Below, piece after piece: positions 54,016 to 62,488 of a stretch of DNA of 64,000 nucleotides. Within the stretch, counting starts at the first letter, position 1; each line of letters begins with the position of its first letter. The position numbers and the translations under genes were made by a program. This DNA is from Saccharicrinis fermentans DSM 9555 = JCM 21142 (lineage in GTDB: Bacteria; Bacteroidota; Bacteroidia; Bacteroidales; Marinilabiliaceae), in contig NZ_KI912107.1 of NCBI RefSeq assembly GCF_000517085.1, forward strand, positions 4,027,980-4,091,979. The letters are read 5' to 3'. A model generated the notes under the pieces. It saw only the letters and a program-made list of their open reading frames with translations. It made no database searches and had not been told where the DNA came from.

Positions 54016-57000
54016 TTATCTTTTTTGATCCTGCAAACGTTGCTTTTCAACCAATATCCACGCTGTATCCAACAATAACATGAGCTGTTGCGCATGAAAC
54101 CTAGAGTATAAGCTATTCTTTGTGGCCAACCAAAATAAGGAGACTACTTTATCCTCAGATAAGATCGGGATCGTTATAGATTTAAGCAGCCCACCATTGA
54201 GCAAGGATGCTTTTTGAAAAGGATAATTAACTTCCGGATTATTGAGTATAACAGCTTCCTTTAGTCTAACTGCTTTGCTCAGGCAATCCATATTTTCAAA
54301 ATCTTCTTCCCAATGATTAAATTTGTGTGTCAGATTTACATCTTCGGACCAGTTATTGAGGTAAAATATTCCCCGTGCCTGATCGTAATGGTAAACCGCA
54401 CCTATATCACTTCCTGTAAAATCAATACTTTGTTTCAAGGTAAAATCCAACAGGTCATTAATAGAGTTAGCTTTATAATGAATAATATTTTCGAGGCCCA
54501 TAAATCGTTTATTGACCTGTTTTATCTGCGACTCAGCCTCCACCGACTTAGTACTATCTACAATAATGGAGTGCAATAACTCTTTGTCATTCACCAAAAC
54601 CGGACTAGAAAAAACATCCACATCCCTTAAATCGCCAGATTTAAGAATATGCTGAAACTTAAAGTGGTTTGTTTTTTCACTCAGAGCTTTTTTCATTTCA
54701 ACCTTGATCTTCTCCATTCCATTTAAATTGATCTTACTCATCTGAGTCCCGATCAACTCGTCCTTTCCATAACCATAAAATTCAACAGCTGTATCATTCG
54801 CATCCACTATTTCTCCTTTCTCAGGATCAATGATCAGCATGATGGTTTTACTCTTATCAAAGATTGTTTTAAACCGTTGTTCACTGGCAACCAAGGCAAG
54901 TTCTACCTCTTTCTTCTCTGTGATATCAAGGTGCGTACCGGTCATTCTGATAGGAGTTCCATCCTTGTCCCACTCCACAACACTTCCCCTTGAATGGATC
55001 CATACCCAGTGTCCCTCTTTATGCTTAAAACGAAAAGCAGAATCATAATAATCCTCTTCTTTCACCAATACTTTGTTTAAAGCTTCATTGAAAATTGGAA
55101 TATCTTCAGCATCCATCAGTCGCAGAGGTAAATCCCCATTAATAGGTTCTAATTCGTCAAGAGCATACCCTGCTATCTCCGCCCATCGATCATTGATGAT
55201 CAATTCAGATGTTTTGATATTCCAGTCCCAGGTGCCGGCATTGGTTCCTTTTAAAATATCCTCATTCCTACTTTTCTCTATCATCAAGGCATTCTTTGCC
55301 TGAACACTTTCTGTTATATCATCGAATATAACGGCAAAGAAATGAGTCTGAGGTGAAAATACATGCACCTCAAAATACTTATCCAACTCCGGCAAATACT
55401 CAATAAACTTCTTAGTACCACCATCCATAGCCACTTCACCAAACTCCTTTAACCAATGATCTATTTCATAAACAAACACATCACTCGCCTTCTGATTAAC
55501 CACATCGTCATATGACAAACTAAAAAGCTCCAATAATTTTGGATTAGCATCACGTATAATATAGTCTGAGGGTTGATCATTTTCATTCAGAACAATCTCA
55601 TAAAAACCAAAGGCTTCCGACAAATTATTGAATAGTTGCCTATACTTTCTTTCACTCTCAGCCAACTGATCATTCTTTTGATTCAGCTTATCAATATACA
55701 CCCTCAACTCTTCTTCAACCTCCAGCAGATACTTATTTTTAGCATCTAATTCGAGACTGATGGTTCTATATTCTTCGTACATAGAAAGATTCTCTTCCAC
55801 TTGATCCCTTAAACGTTGTTCATAAAGATATCTCTCCGTTAAATCCTGATGCGTCCCTATGATCCTATATACCTCACCATCATTGTTTTTCATACCTACT
55901 CCACGCGACAAGATATGAATCAGTTTACCTGATTTATGTTTCATTCTAAATCTAGCCTCATAGTTATCCAATTTATCACTCACCAGGCTCTCGATTTTAG
56001 ACAAAGCCCCCCCTTTATCATCTTCAAACAATAACTCCTCCCAGGTTCCGATTTCATTCGTCAGTTCATCATCCTTATACCCCACCATTTCTTTCCACCT
56101 GGTGGACAAAAAAAGTTCTTTTGTTTCCAGGTTCCAATCCCATATACCATCATTAGTACCGTTTATAGCTAACCGGAAACGTTCTTCGCTCAACTTCAAC
56201 TCTTCACGCTTACGAGCCAACTCCGCCATATTAATTTTAAGTTTCTTTTCTGCCTCCTTTAAATCAATATTAGCATCCCGAAGCTCTTCATTGGTTTTTT
56301 GGTACTCTTCAGTCAGACTAACGTATTCTTCGTTTAAATAATAAAACTCATCAACCCGGCCCCTAAGATCCTCTTCCACCTTATTTTTCTTTTTCATAGC
56401 GCCCAGCAAATAAAAGATAAGGATAGCCTGAATAAAAAGAAAAATAAGCCCAACTATCAGTTCTCCCTTATAAGTCTTGATAAATTCCTTCTGAGGATTG
56501 TTGACCATGAAACTACCTGCAGGCAAAAGTGATTTATCAATACCTAACTCTTTAATTTCTTTGAAGTCAAAGATATATTCATTGCCAGCATTCGTATTCA
56601 CGACAATACTATCCACATTTTTCCCATTCAATATATCATACACACACAAGGAAGCCAACTCTGCCTGGCGCCTATGAGACACAAGCTTGCCACCCAAAAT
56701 ACCATGATTGATACCATGATCCCACAAGTGAAATAAAGGCGCCTGCAGATTTCTCTTGATAAGCTTTAATGATTCATAAAAACCCAAGATACGATCCTCT
56801 TTATCCCTTAAAAAAGATAATAAAAGAACAGGTGTATCTTCGTCAATACGACGAAGCTCACCCTCCATTTCTTCAAAGGTATAATCAGTCAATGACAATA
56901 CATTTACATGAATATCATTTAGTGAAAAGGTAATTTTTTTTAACTGTCTTAAAACGGCATTTCCGGTTAAAGTATTATCGGATAGAACAACCAATTCTTT

Positions 57001-57489
57001 TTCATCAGGAAACAATTCAAGCATTACATCCAGCGTTTCTTCAATAGAAACAGTCTCTACGATACCCGTAATGTTAGATTCAAAGTTTTGTAGTTTTGCT
57101 TTTACAACACTATTTACCCCAAAAAAAACGATGGGAATACCACTAAACAAGCTATCTTTTTGATTTAACACATAATTAAACGCATTATCATCAGAAACCA
57201 ACACCACGTCATATCTAAGACCCTGATCTATTTTATTTTTCAACGATTTATGAAACAGTCCTTGACAGTTTGGTGAATGAAAACGTTTGCTATCCATTGA
57301 TTCAATATCAATTTCAACATCCACCGTATCCAAAACAGATCTCACCCCTTCCACCTGGTCAAAATAGGTTGGAAAACTTGAATTATAGGAGCTAATATAC
57401 AATACTCTTGGATGCCGTTCAGCCAACAAAGACTGCCCCGCAAACATTAGCCACAACAGCACTAAAAAAAATACCCTTCTTATACCCAT
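54016..57489 (-). CDS. Multi-PAS/GAF membrane sensor without kinase domain
   Basis: A 1157-residue sensor. Signal peptide (about 1-23), an ABC-type substrate-binding-like periplasmic domain (about 27-320, with LYISSYNSSFPTYFDQVEGV), a TM helix at about 343-365 and a coiled coil follow. Then come PAS/PAC domains at about 435-555, 625-740, 745-865 and 870-980 (for example WNLETKELFLSTRWKEMVGY and WDWNIKTSELIINDRWAEIAGY) and a C-terminal GAF domain (about 1000-1150). No HisKA, HATPase, GGDEF or EAL motif is present. The gene is 6 bases after a receiver/histidine-kinase gene, so its output probably goes through that protein or the intact hybrid kinase further upstream. Confidence 0.9.
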   Translation of the reverse strand: MGIRRVFFLVLLWLMFAGQSLLAERHPRVLYISSYNSSFPTYFDQVEGVRSVLDTVDVEIDIESMDSKRFHSPNCQGLFHKSLKNKIDQGLRYDVVLVSDDNAFNYVLNQKDSLFSGIPIVFFGVNSVVKAKLQNFESNITGIVETVSIEETLDVMLELFPDEKELVVLSDNTLTGNAVLRQLKKITFSLNDIHVNVLSLTDYTFEEMEGELRRIDEDTPVLLLSFLRDKEDRILGFYESLKLIKRNLQAPLFHLWDHGINHGILGGKLVSHRRQAELASLCVYDILNGKNVDSIVVNTNAGNEYIFDFKEIKELGIDKSLLPAGSFMVNNPQKEFIKTYKGELIVGLIFLFIQAILIFYLLGAMKKKNKVEEDLRGRVDEFYYLNEEYVSLTEEYQKTNEELRDANIDLKEAEKKLKINMAELARKREELKLSEERFRLAINGTNDGIWDWNLETKELFLSTRWKEMVGYKDDELTNEIGTWEELLFEDDKGGALSKIESLVSDKLDNYEARFRMKHKSGKLIHILSRGVGMKNNDGEVYRIIGTHQDLTERYLYEQRLRDQVEENLSMYEEYRTISLELDAKNKYLLEVEEELRVYIDKLNQKNDQLAESERKYRQLFNNLSEAFGFYEIVLNENDQPSDYIIRDANPKLLELFSLSYDDVVNQKASDVFVYEIDHWLKEFGEVAMDGGTKKFIEYLPELDKYFEVHVFSPQTHFFAVIFDDITESVQAKNALMIEKSRNEDILKGTNAGTWDWNIKTSELIINDRWAEIAGYALDELEPINGDLPLRLMDAEDIPIFNEALNKVLVKEEDYYDSAFRFKHKEGHWVWIHSRGSVVEWDKDGTPIRMTGTHLDITEKKEVELALVASEQRFKTIFDKSKTIMLIIDPEKGEIVDANDTAVEFYGYGKDELIGTQMSKINLNGMEKIKVEMKKALSEKTNHFKFQHILKSGDLRDVDVFSSPVLVNDKELLHSIIVDSTKSVEAESQIKQVNKRFMGLENIIHYKANSINDLLDFTLKQSIDFTGSDIGAVYHYDQARGIFYLNNWSEDVNLTHKFNHWEEDFENMDCLSKAVRLKEAVILNNPEVNYPFQKASLLNGGLLKSITIPILSEDKVVSLFWLATKNSLYSRFHAQQLMLLLDTAWILVEKQRLQDQKR

Positions 57490-57495
57490 CTATTT

Positions 57496-58665
57496 CTAAA
57501 TCATTTTTCGCGGCATATAAAATATAGTAGCAGCACCGCTATTATCCTCCATATTCTCAAATTCCACCTTACCTTTATGCAACAAGATGATCATTTTAGC
57601 CAAATATAGTTCCATGGCATTATTTCTCTCAAATCGATAATTTTGACTACTAACTGATTTAAAGAAATGATTTAACTCTTGTCCTTCATATGAACTCCCT
57701 GAATCAACGATTTTAACAATAATATAGTCCTCGTTACTAGAAACAACCACATCAATAAATCCTTTTTTAGTAAAAATAAGAGAACACTCCAGCAAAGCAA
57801 GAACGGCATTTTGAATAAACTCTTGATCTGCTTCAACAATACCCTCGGTACATTCAGCTACAAACTTCGTATCCAATCCTTTTTGCTTTGCTTTTTCACA
57901 AAAACCCAATAAGACAGTTCTGACAACCGGCAATAAATCAATGGGTTTTAAATCCAGTTGCGACTCACCTTTCAGCTGAAGGTTAGATATCTGAAGCGCC
58001 GCATAAGAATATTTTTCCAGGTTATTTACCGATGAGTCCAATAAAGAAACAATTTCTTGAATATACTCATCATGCGTGAGAGATTTCAACAGATTGATAG
58101 AACCCACAATACCATTTAAAGGAGTTCGTAACTCATGACTAATAGAGTTCAAAAAATCATTTTTAGCCACATCCAGCACCTTAAGATTTTCATTGGCCAG
58201 TTTCAACTTATCATTTGATTTCTTCAGCTCTAGGGTTTTCTTTTCAACCTCACTACTCAGCCATCCGTTCACATCAATCAGTTTCTCCCTCGATTTTTTC
58301 AATTCAATATGGGTACTCAAGCGCACCAACAACTCCTTTTGATTAAAAGGCTTAGTGATAAAATCCACCCCTCCTTTCTCAAATCCCTCAGTAATACTCT
58401 CTATATCCTGCCGAGCAGTAAGAAAAATAATGGGGATATTCACATTATCAGGATTTTGTTTTATGATATCGCAAGTTTCAAAGCCATTCATTTCAGGCAT
58501 CATAATATCTAACAAAATAGCATCAAATCTCTCTCCACTCAACCATTTGATTGCACTTGATCCATTCAGTGCAACTTCAACAGTGTAGTTGTTTTCTGAA
58601 AGTAAAGCTGCAATTATTTGCAGATTTTTCGGATTATCGTCAACAACTAATACTCTATCATTCAT
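57496..58665 (-). CDS. Receiver domain fused to a degenerate histidine kinase
   Basis: A 389-residue protein. The receiver (about 1-125) is intact: VVDDN, phospho-acceptor D53 in LLDIMMPEMNG, TAR and ITKPF. A coiled coil follows and then an H-box with H177 in SISHELRTPLNG. The ATPase domain is badly altered: the N-box reads ALLECSLIFTKKG, with E293-C294 where the neighbouring hybrid kinase has NN, and the G2 glycines (GTGLGL in the neighbour) are replaced by NNAMEL. The G1 Asp survives (VDSGSS). ATP binding is doubtful, so this may be a receiver-gated pseudokinase or a docking protein. It is cotranscribed with the PAS/GAF sensor. Confidence 0.88.
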   Translation of the reverse strand: MNDRVLVVDDNPKNLQIIAALLSENNYTVEVALNGSSAIKWLSGERFDAILLDIMMPEMNGFETCDIIKQNPDNVNIPIIFLTARQDIESITEGFEKGGVDFITKPFNQKELLVRLSTHIELKKSREKLIDVNGWLSSEVEKKTLELKKSNDKLKLANENLKVLDVAKNDFLNSISHELRTPLNGIVGSINLLKSLTHDEYIQEIVSLLDSSVNNLEKYSYAALQISNLQLKGESQLDLKPIDLLPVVRTVLLGFCEKAKQKGLDTKFVAECTEGIVEADQEFIQNAVLALLECSLIFTKKGFIDVVVSSNEDYIIVKIVDSGSSYEGQELNHFFKSVSSQNYRFERNNAMELYLAKMIILLHKGKVEFENMEDNSGAATIFYMPRKMI

Positions 58666-58779
58666 AAATTCTAATTATCTATTTTATCAGTTAAAAACAA
58701 GCAAAATACAAGTCTACGCAGCATTACAACCGCTCATCTAACAACCTGGTATATTGCTCTTATCACATCTATCTCTTTA

Positions 58780-61764
58780 TCACTCCAACTCCTTCAACAG
58801 GGAGTCGAACCGATTAATCAATTTCTGAATAGTCTCAAAATCAAATGATTTGATTGCAATATCCATCTTTTCCGTATATCTATCCAATGCTGGCCACGAC
58901 ACCTGACCAGAAAGCTCTTTAAGCACAGACAGCATTGTATTCAGTTTTTCTGACGATAAGATATCTTTTAAACTTTGCCATAAAGGAAGTATCGTTTCTT
59001 TAAAAGCTAGGTTGATTACCTTTTTGTCTCCATCACTCAATTTTGTCGCCGCATCCTCACGCTCCAACTGAGAGCTAACCTCCTCTTCATCAACAGGTTT
59101 TACAAATCTACTGATTTCCTGAATCAATTTATATACCGGAATTGGCTTTGAGATAAAACCATCAAAACCCTCATTGTCAGCCAATTTCTCTTCATTCACA
59201 TTGCTAGAAGAAGAAATAGCTATCACAGGAATATCCTTGACCAACTCCGATTGTCTAATATCTTTAATACTCTTAAATCCATTATGTTTTGGCACACGTA
59301 AATCCATAATAATTACCGCAGGCTTCTCCACCAATGCCAGTTCCAGCACTTCTTTCCCGTGGGTGCAGGTGATGCTCTTTAAATTAAGGTTACTACACAT
59401 GGCATTCAACACTTCCAGGTTGGTTTCCACATTATCTACTATCAGCACCTTTTCCTGATTGAATTTGACATTACTTTCTATTTCACCTTCCATCTCAGAA
59501 AACGGATCATCCGTCGCTTCCACATCAGGAATCATAATAGAGAAAGTACTTCCTACACCAGCCTCACTCTCCAATGAAATAACACCGCCCATCATACGAA
59601 CCAATTTTTGAACAATAGATAAACCAAGACCTGTGCCCTGATGATCTTTCTCATTTGGGTCTTTATCTTGAACAAAAGGCTCAAAGATGCTCTCCTGTTT
59701 ATTTTTGGCTATACCAATTCCCGTATCAGATACTTTAAAAGATAAGGTACCTTTTTCTCCTCCACTATCAAATTTAAAAAAGCTTTGCACTTCTACTTCT
59801 CCTTTATTGGTGAACTTTAAGGCATTATTTACCAAGTTAAGTAATATTTGCTTTATTTTCAGCGAATCAACATATATTAATTTTGGAAACTTGGCCTGGG
59901 GCTTCATGAGAAGTTCTATCTGTTTCTCTGCAAAATTCATAGAGAAAGTTTGTTCTATTTCTTTCAACAGACCTATAAAATCGGTATTTTCCTTTCTAAT
60001 AATCATCTTACCAGCCTCAATCTTCTCCAAATCGAGCAGGTCATTGATTAAAGCCAGCAACACTTTACCACTGGCCTTTATGGAATTTAAATATCCATTC
60101 AATGGAGCTTTAACGATATGCTTGCTTAGCAGTTCAGAAAACCCAATAATAGCATTCATCGGAGTACGAATCTCATGCGACATATTTGCCAAAAACATAG
60201 ACTTAGCCTCACTGGCCTGCAGGCTTTTGTTGCGCTCCAACATCAGGGCATTCATCAATTCCTTGGTATCAGAAATATCAATCAGAATCCCTGCTATGTC
60301 GATGCCTCCATGCTCATCTATTAACACCTGACCAGAAAACCGTAGCCAAACATATTTATTATCAACATTCAAAAAACGAAATTCAATGGACAGTTTCTTA
60401 TCTCTGGAATTCAATGCAAAGTCATAAACATCCTTCACATATTCATAATCCTTTTCATGTACACGAGACATCACCCATTCCAAATCCACAATTTTATTAT
60501 TCAGATTAAGCCCCGTAATCTCCTCAAATATGGTATTGGTTTTAAGTATTTTCGTAGCAAGATTAAACTCCAGATAGGCGATACTTCCTGATTTCATACT
60601 TAACTCCAACCTATCCTTTAATAAAGCAGTTTCATTTTCTTTAGATATACGATCTGAGATATTCACATGCATCTCTGCAACAAACCACTTCTCTGGCTCT
60701 ACCTCATAGGGAAAAGCACTAACCTGAACAGTTCTATCTTTATCCCGATAATAAAATATTGATTCCCTTTTCACAGGTCCACTCAAAGGACACTCACCAC
60801 ACCTTTTTAAAGCACCACGCAAATAGTGGTAACACTTCTTAGGAACCATCGATGCATCTTTATGACTGTGAAAAACAACATCTCCATCCTCATTATTAAT
60901 CACAAGAACGGTATTCGTTACCGTTAAAACCTTACGCAACTGATTATTTATAAAGGTCAAGCCTTGTTCTTTTTCTTTGGCCCAGCTGATGTCGACCATA
61001 AAGCCCATTAGTTCTCTATTTCCACTATCCTCGCACAACGTCCCCTTCATTACATCTCGAATCCAAATAATAGAGCCATCCTTTTTAACCAGGCGATATT
61101 CAACAACATGATCTTTATCTGCATCTTTCATATGCAAATAATAGTCTTTAACTCGCTCCCTGTCTTCAGGATGTACTGCTTGAACCCAATCCCCTAAACA
61201 CTTCCAATCCTGATCTGTATAGCTAATTATTTGCAGCGATTGTTCTCCAATATATGTAAACTCTTCGCTATTAACATCCAAACACCATGGCACGCCCATA
61301 GAAGACCCCCTCATATATCCAGCAGTGAACCTATCCATATTACACATAGCGGTACTGTTGCGCTTATCTTCAAACATGGACAACTCAATCTGATCACATA
61401 ATACACGATTAAATGTGGACACCGGTAAAGAGATAGCAGCAGCATCATGCACCGACTCGGGCAACAACAATACCATTACACCCCAAACACAATGATTGGA
61501 AAGTACAATAGGCGAAGTATAATAAGAATGGCTTTTAATGGCATCAATGGTTTTCCTTTCACTTATAGCACTATCCAAGCTCAAAGACTGCAAACTTAAT
61601 TCAAGTCCAACACCATACGTTCCTACAGCACCTCCGGCACAAACCACAACTTTTGCTGATTCATTACATATTTCAGCCACAAAAATCTCTGTAGCATCCG
61701 TTAGCTTCTGAAGCATTAACATTTGATTGTTCCAACTGGCATATAGTTTTTTATTCATACTCAA
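58780..61764 (-). CDS. Hybrid sensor histidine kinase/response regulator
   Basis: A 994-residue cytoplasmic hybrid kinase. A GAF-like domain (about 1-150) is followed by a PAS/PAC domain (about 170-275), a second PAS domain with a Cys cluster (about 285-385, CYHYL...RCGECPL), and a third PAS/PAC domain (about 390-505). The kinase core is intact: NMSHEIRTPMNA, LNLVNNALKFTNKG, SDTGIGI and GTGLGLSIV. A receiver follows with Asp in IIMDLRVPKHNG and Lys in ISKPI. The C-terminal helical extension has no HPt His motif. It has no membrane segment or signal peptide. It lies upstream of the degenerate kinase by 114 bases and may donate phosphate to the D53 receiver. Confidence 0.93.
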   Translation of the reverse strand: MSMNKKLYASWNNQMLMLQKLTDATEIFVAEICNESAKVVVCAGGAVGTYGVGLELSLQSLSLDSAISERKTIDAIKSHSYYTSPIVLSNHCVWGVMVLLLPESVHDAAAISLPVSTFNRVLCDQIELSMFEDKRNSTAMCNMDRFTAGYMRGSSMGVPWCLDVNSEEFTYIGEQSLQIISYTDQDWKCLGDWVQAVHPEDRERVKDYYLHMKDADKDHVVEYRLVKKDGSIIWIRDVMKGTLCEDSGNRELMGFMVDISWAKEKEQGLTFINNQLRKVLTVTNTVLVINNEDGDVVFHSHKDASMVPKKCYHYLRGALKRCGECPLSGPVKRESIFYYRDKDRTVQVSAFPYEVEPEKWFVAEMHVNISDRISKENETALLKDRLELSMKSGSIAYLEFNLATKILKTNTIFEEITGLNLNNKIVDLEWVMSRVHEKDYEYVKDVYDFALNSRDKKLSIEFRFLNVDNKYVWLRFSGQVLIDEHGGIDIAGILIDISDTKELMNALMLERNKSLQASEAKSMFLANMSHEIRTPMNAIIGFSELLSKHIVKAPLNGYLNSIKASGKVLLALINDLLDLEKIEAGKMIIRKENTDFIGLLKEIEQTFSMNFAEKQIELLMKPQAKFPKLIYVDSLKIKQILLNLVNNALKFTNKGEVEVQSFFKFDSGGEKGTLSFKVSDTGIGIAKNKQESIFEPFVQDKDPNEKDHQGTGLGLSIVQKLVRMMGGVISLESEAGVGSTFSIMIPDVEATDDPFSEMEGEIESNVKFNQEKVLIVDNVETNLEVLNAMCSNLNLKSITCTHGKEVLELALVEKPAVIIMDLRVPKHNGFKSIKDIRQSELVKDIPVIAISSSSNVNEEKLADNEGFDGFISKPIPVYKLIQEISRFVKPVDEEEVSSQLEREDAATKLSDGDKKVINLAFKETILPLWQSLKDILSSEKLNTMLSVLKELSGQVSWPALDRYTEKMDIAIKSFDFETIQKLINRFDSLLKELE

Positions 61765-62034
61765 AAACTGACATTTATTCTATTAGATTGAATTTTCAAT
61801 TATTATCTACCAGTTCAATTTTAAGATAAAGATAAAGATAAAGAAAAAACCAAACCATTTAAGTATATTACTACGTTAATAAAGGTCTTTTTGTTTCCTT
61901 TCATACTTACTTAATAAAGTGAGAATCAGTATAGATATTATGTTTTTGCATTTTATGCGTAACCTTTTCCGTATTACTGCCGTAGAAATGCTCTTATAGA
62001 TAAATACCTGTAAAATTAAGTAATATTTCCCGAA
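61765..62034. other. Divergent control region with a short hexamer repeat
   Basis: The gap between the divergent hybrid kinase and PAS protein genes. It holds three tandem GATAAA copies (61825-61842). No exact TAnnTTTG box was found for either gene. Confidence 0.4.
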
Positions 62035-62406
62035 GTGTTAGAAAAGGAAAAATACAATGAGTCACCTAACTTAGAGGGAGCTATTGGATATTGGATGTAT
62101 AATGTACAAGAAGATACACTCCGTCTTCCCCAAAGGATTAAACACATTTTAGGCTTGAACAAATACAGCCAGTGCGCTTTTAGCAGTTTCAAATCCATCA
62201 TTATAGGAGCGGACATTCCGCGTTTTGTGAAAGGATTTAATGCGTGGATAAATGGTGACACCTCCAAAATAATTCAGGTTAGAATCGTTGATAGCAACAA
62301 CATTGTCAGGGTAATACAAATCAAAGGACATCTACGTACAGATATTCGCAATAGCGAAATGGTATTATACGGAGCTTATATAAATATATCTTATTGGACC
62401 AACTAA
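62035..62406 (+). CDS. Stand-alone PAS-fold protein
   Basis: A 123-residue protein that is essentially one PAS_3-type domain: IGYWMYNVQEDTLRLPQRIKHILGL matches the start of a PAS/PAC unit and IQVRIVDSNNIVRVIQIKGH the end. No output domain follows. The only initiation codon in this frame is GTG at 62035, because a stop lies 16-18 bases before it with no ATG between. It is divergent from the hybrid kinase gene and may be a regulatory subunit or a remnant of a larger sensor. Confidence 0.65.
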   Translation: MLEKEKYNESPNLEGAIGYWMYNVQEDTLRLPQRIKHILGLNKYSQCAFSSFKSIIIGADIPRFVKGFNAWINGDTSKIIQVRIVDSNNIVRVIQIKGHLRTDIRNSEMVLYGAYINISYWTN

Positions 62407-62462
62407 AAGAGAACAATCGCAGCGATAAAGCGGAAAGCATATGGTATTGTAGCAGAATTAAT

Positions 62463-62470
62463 TATATTTG
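62463..62470 (+). promoter_or_regulatory. Putative -7 box for the S9 peptidase gene
   Basis: TATATTTG matches TAnnTTTG and lies 18 bases before the ATG at 62489. A TTG at 62447 is too close to be the -33 element. Confidence 0.4.
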
Positions 62471-62488
62471 ATTCTTAAAACAATAACC

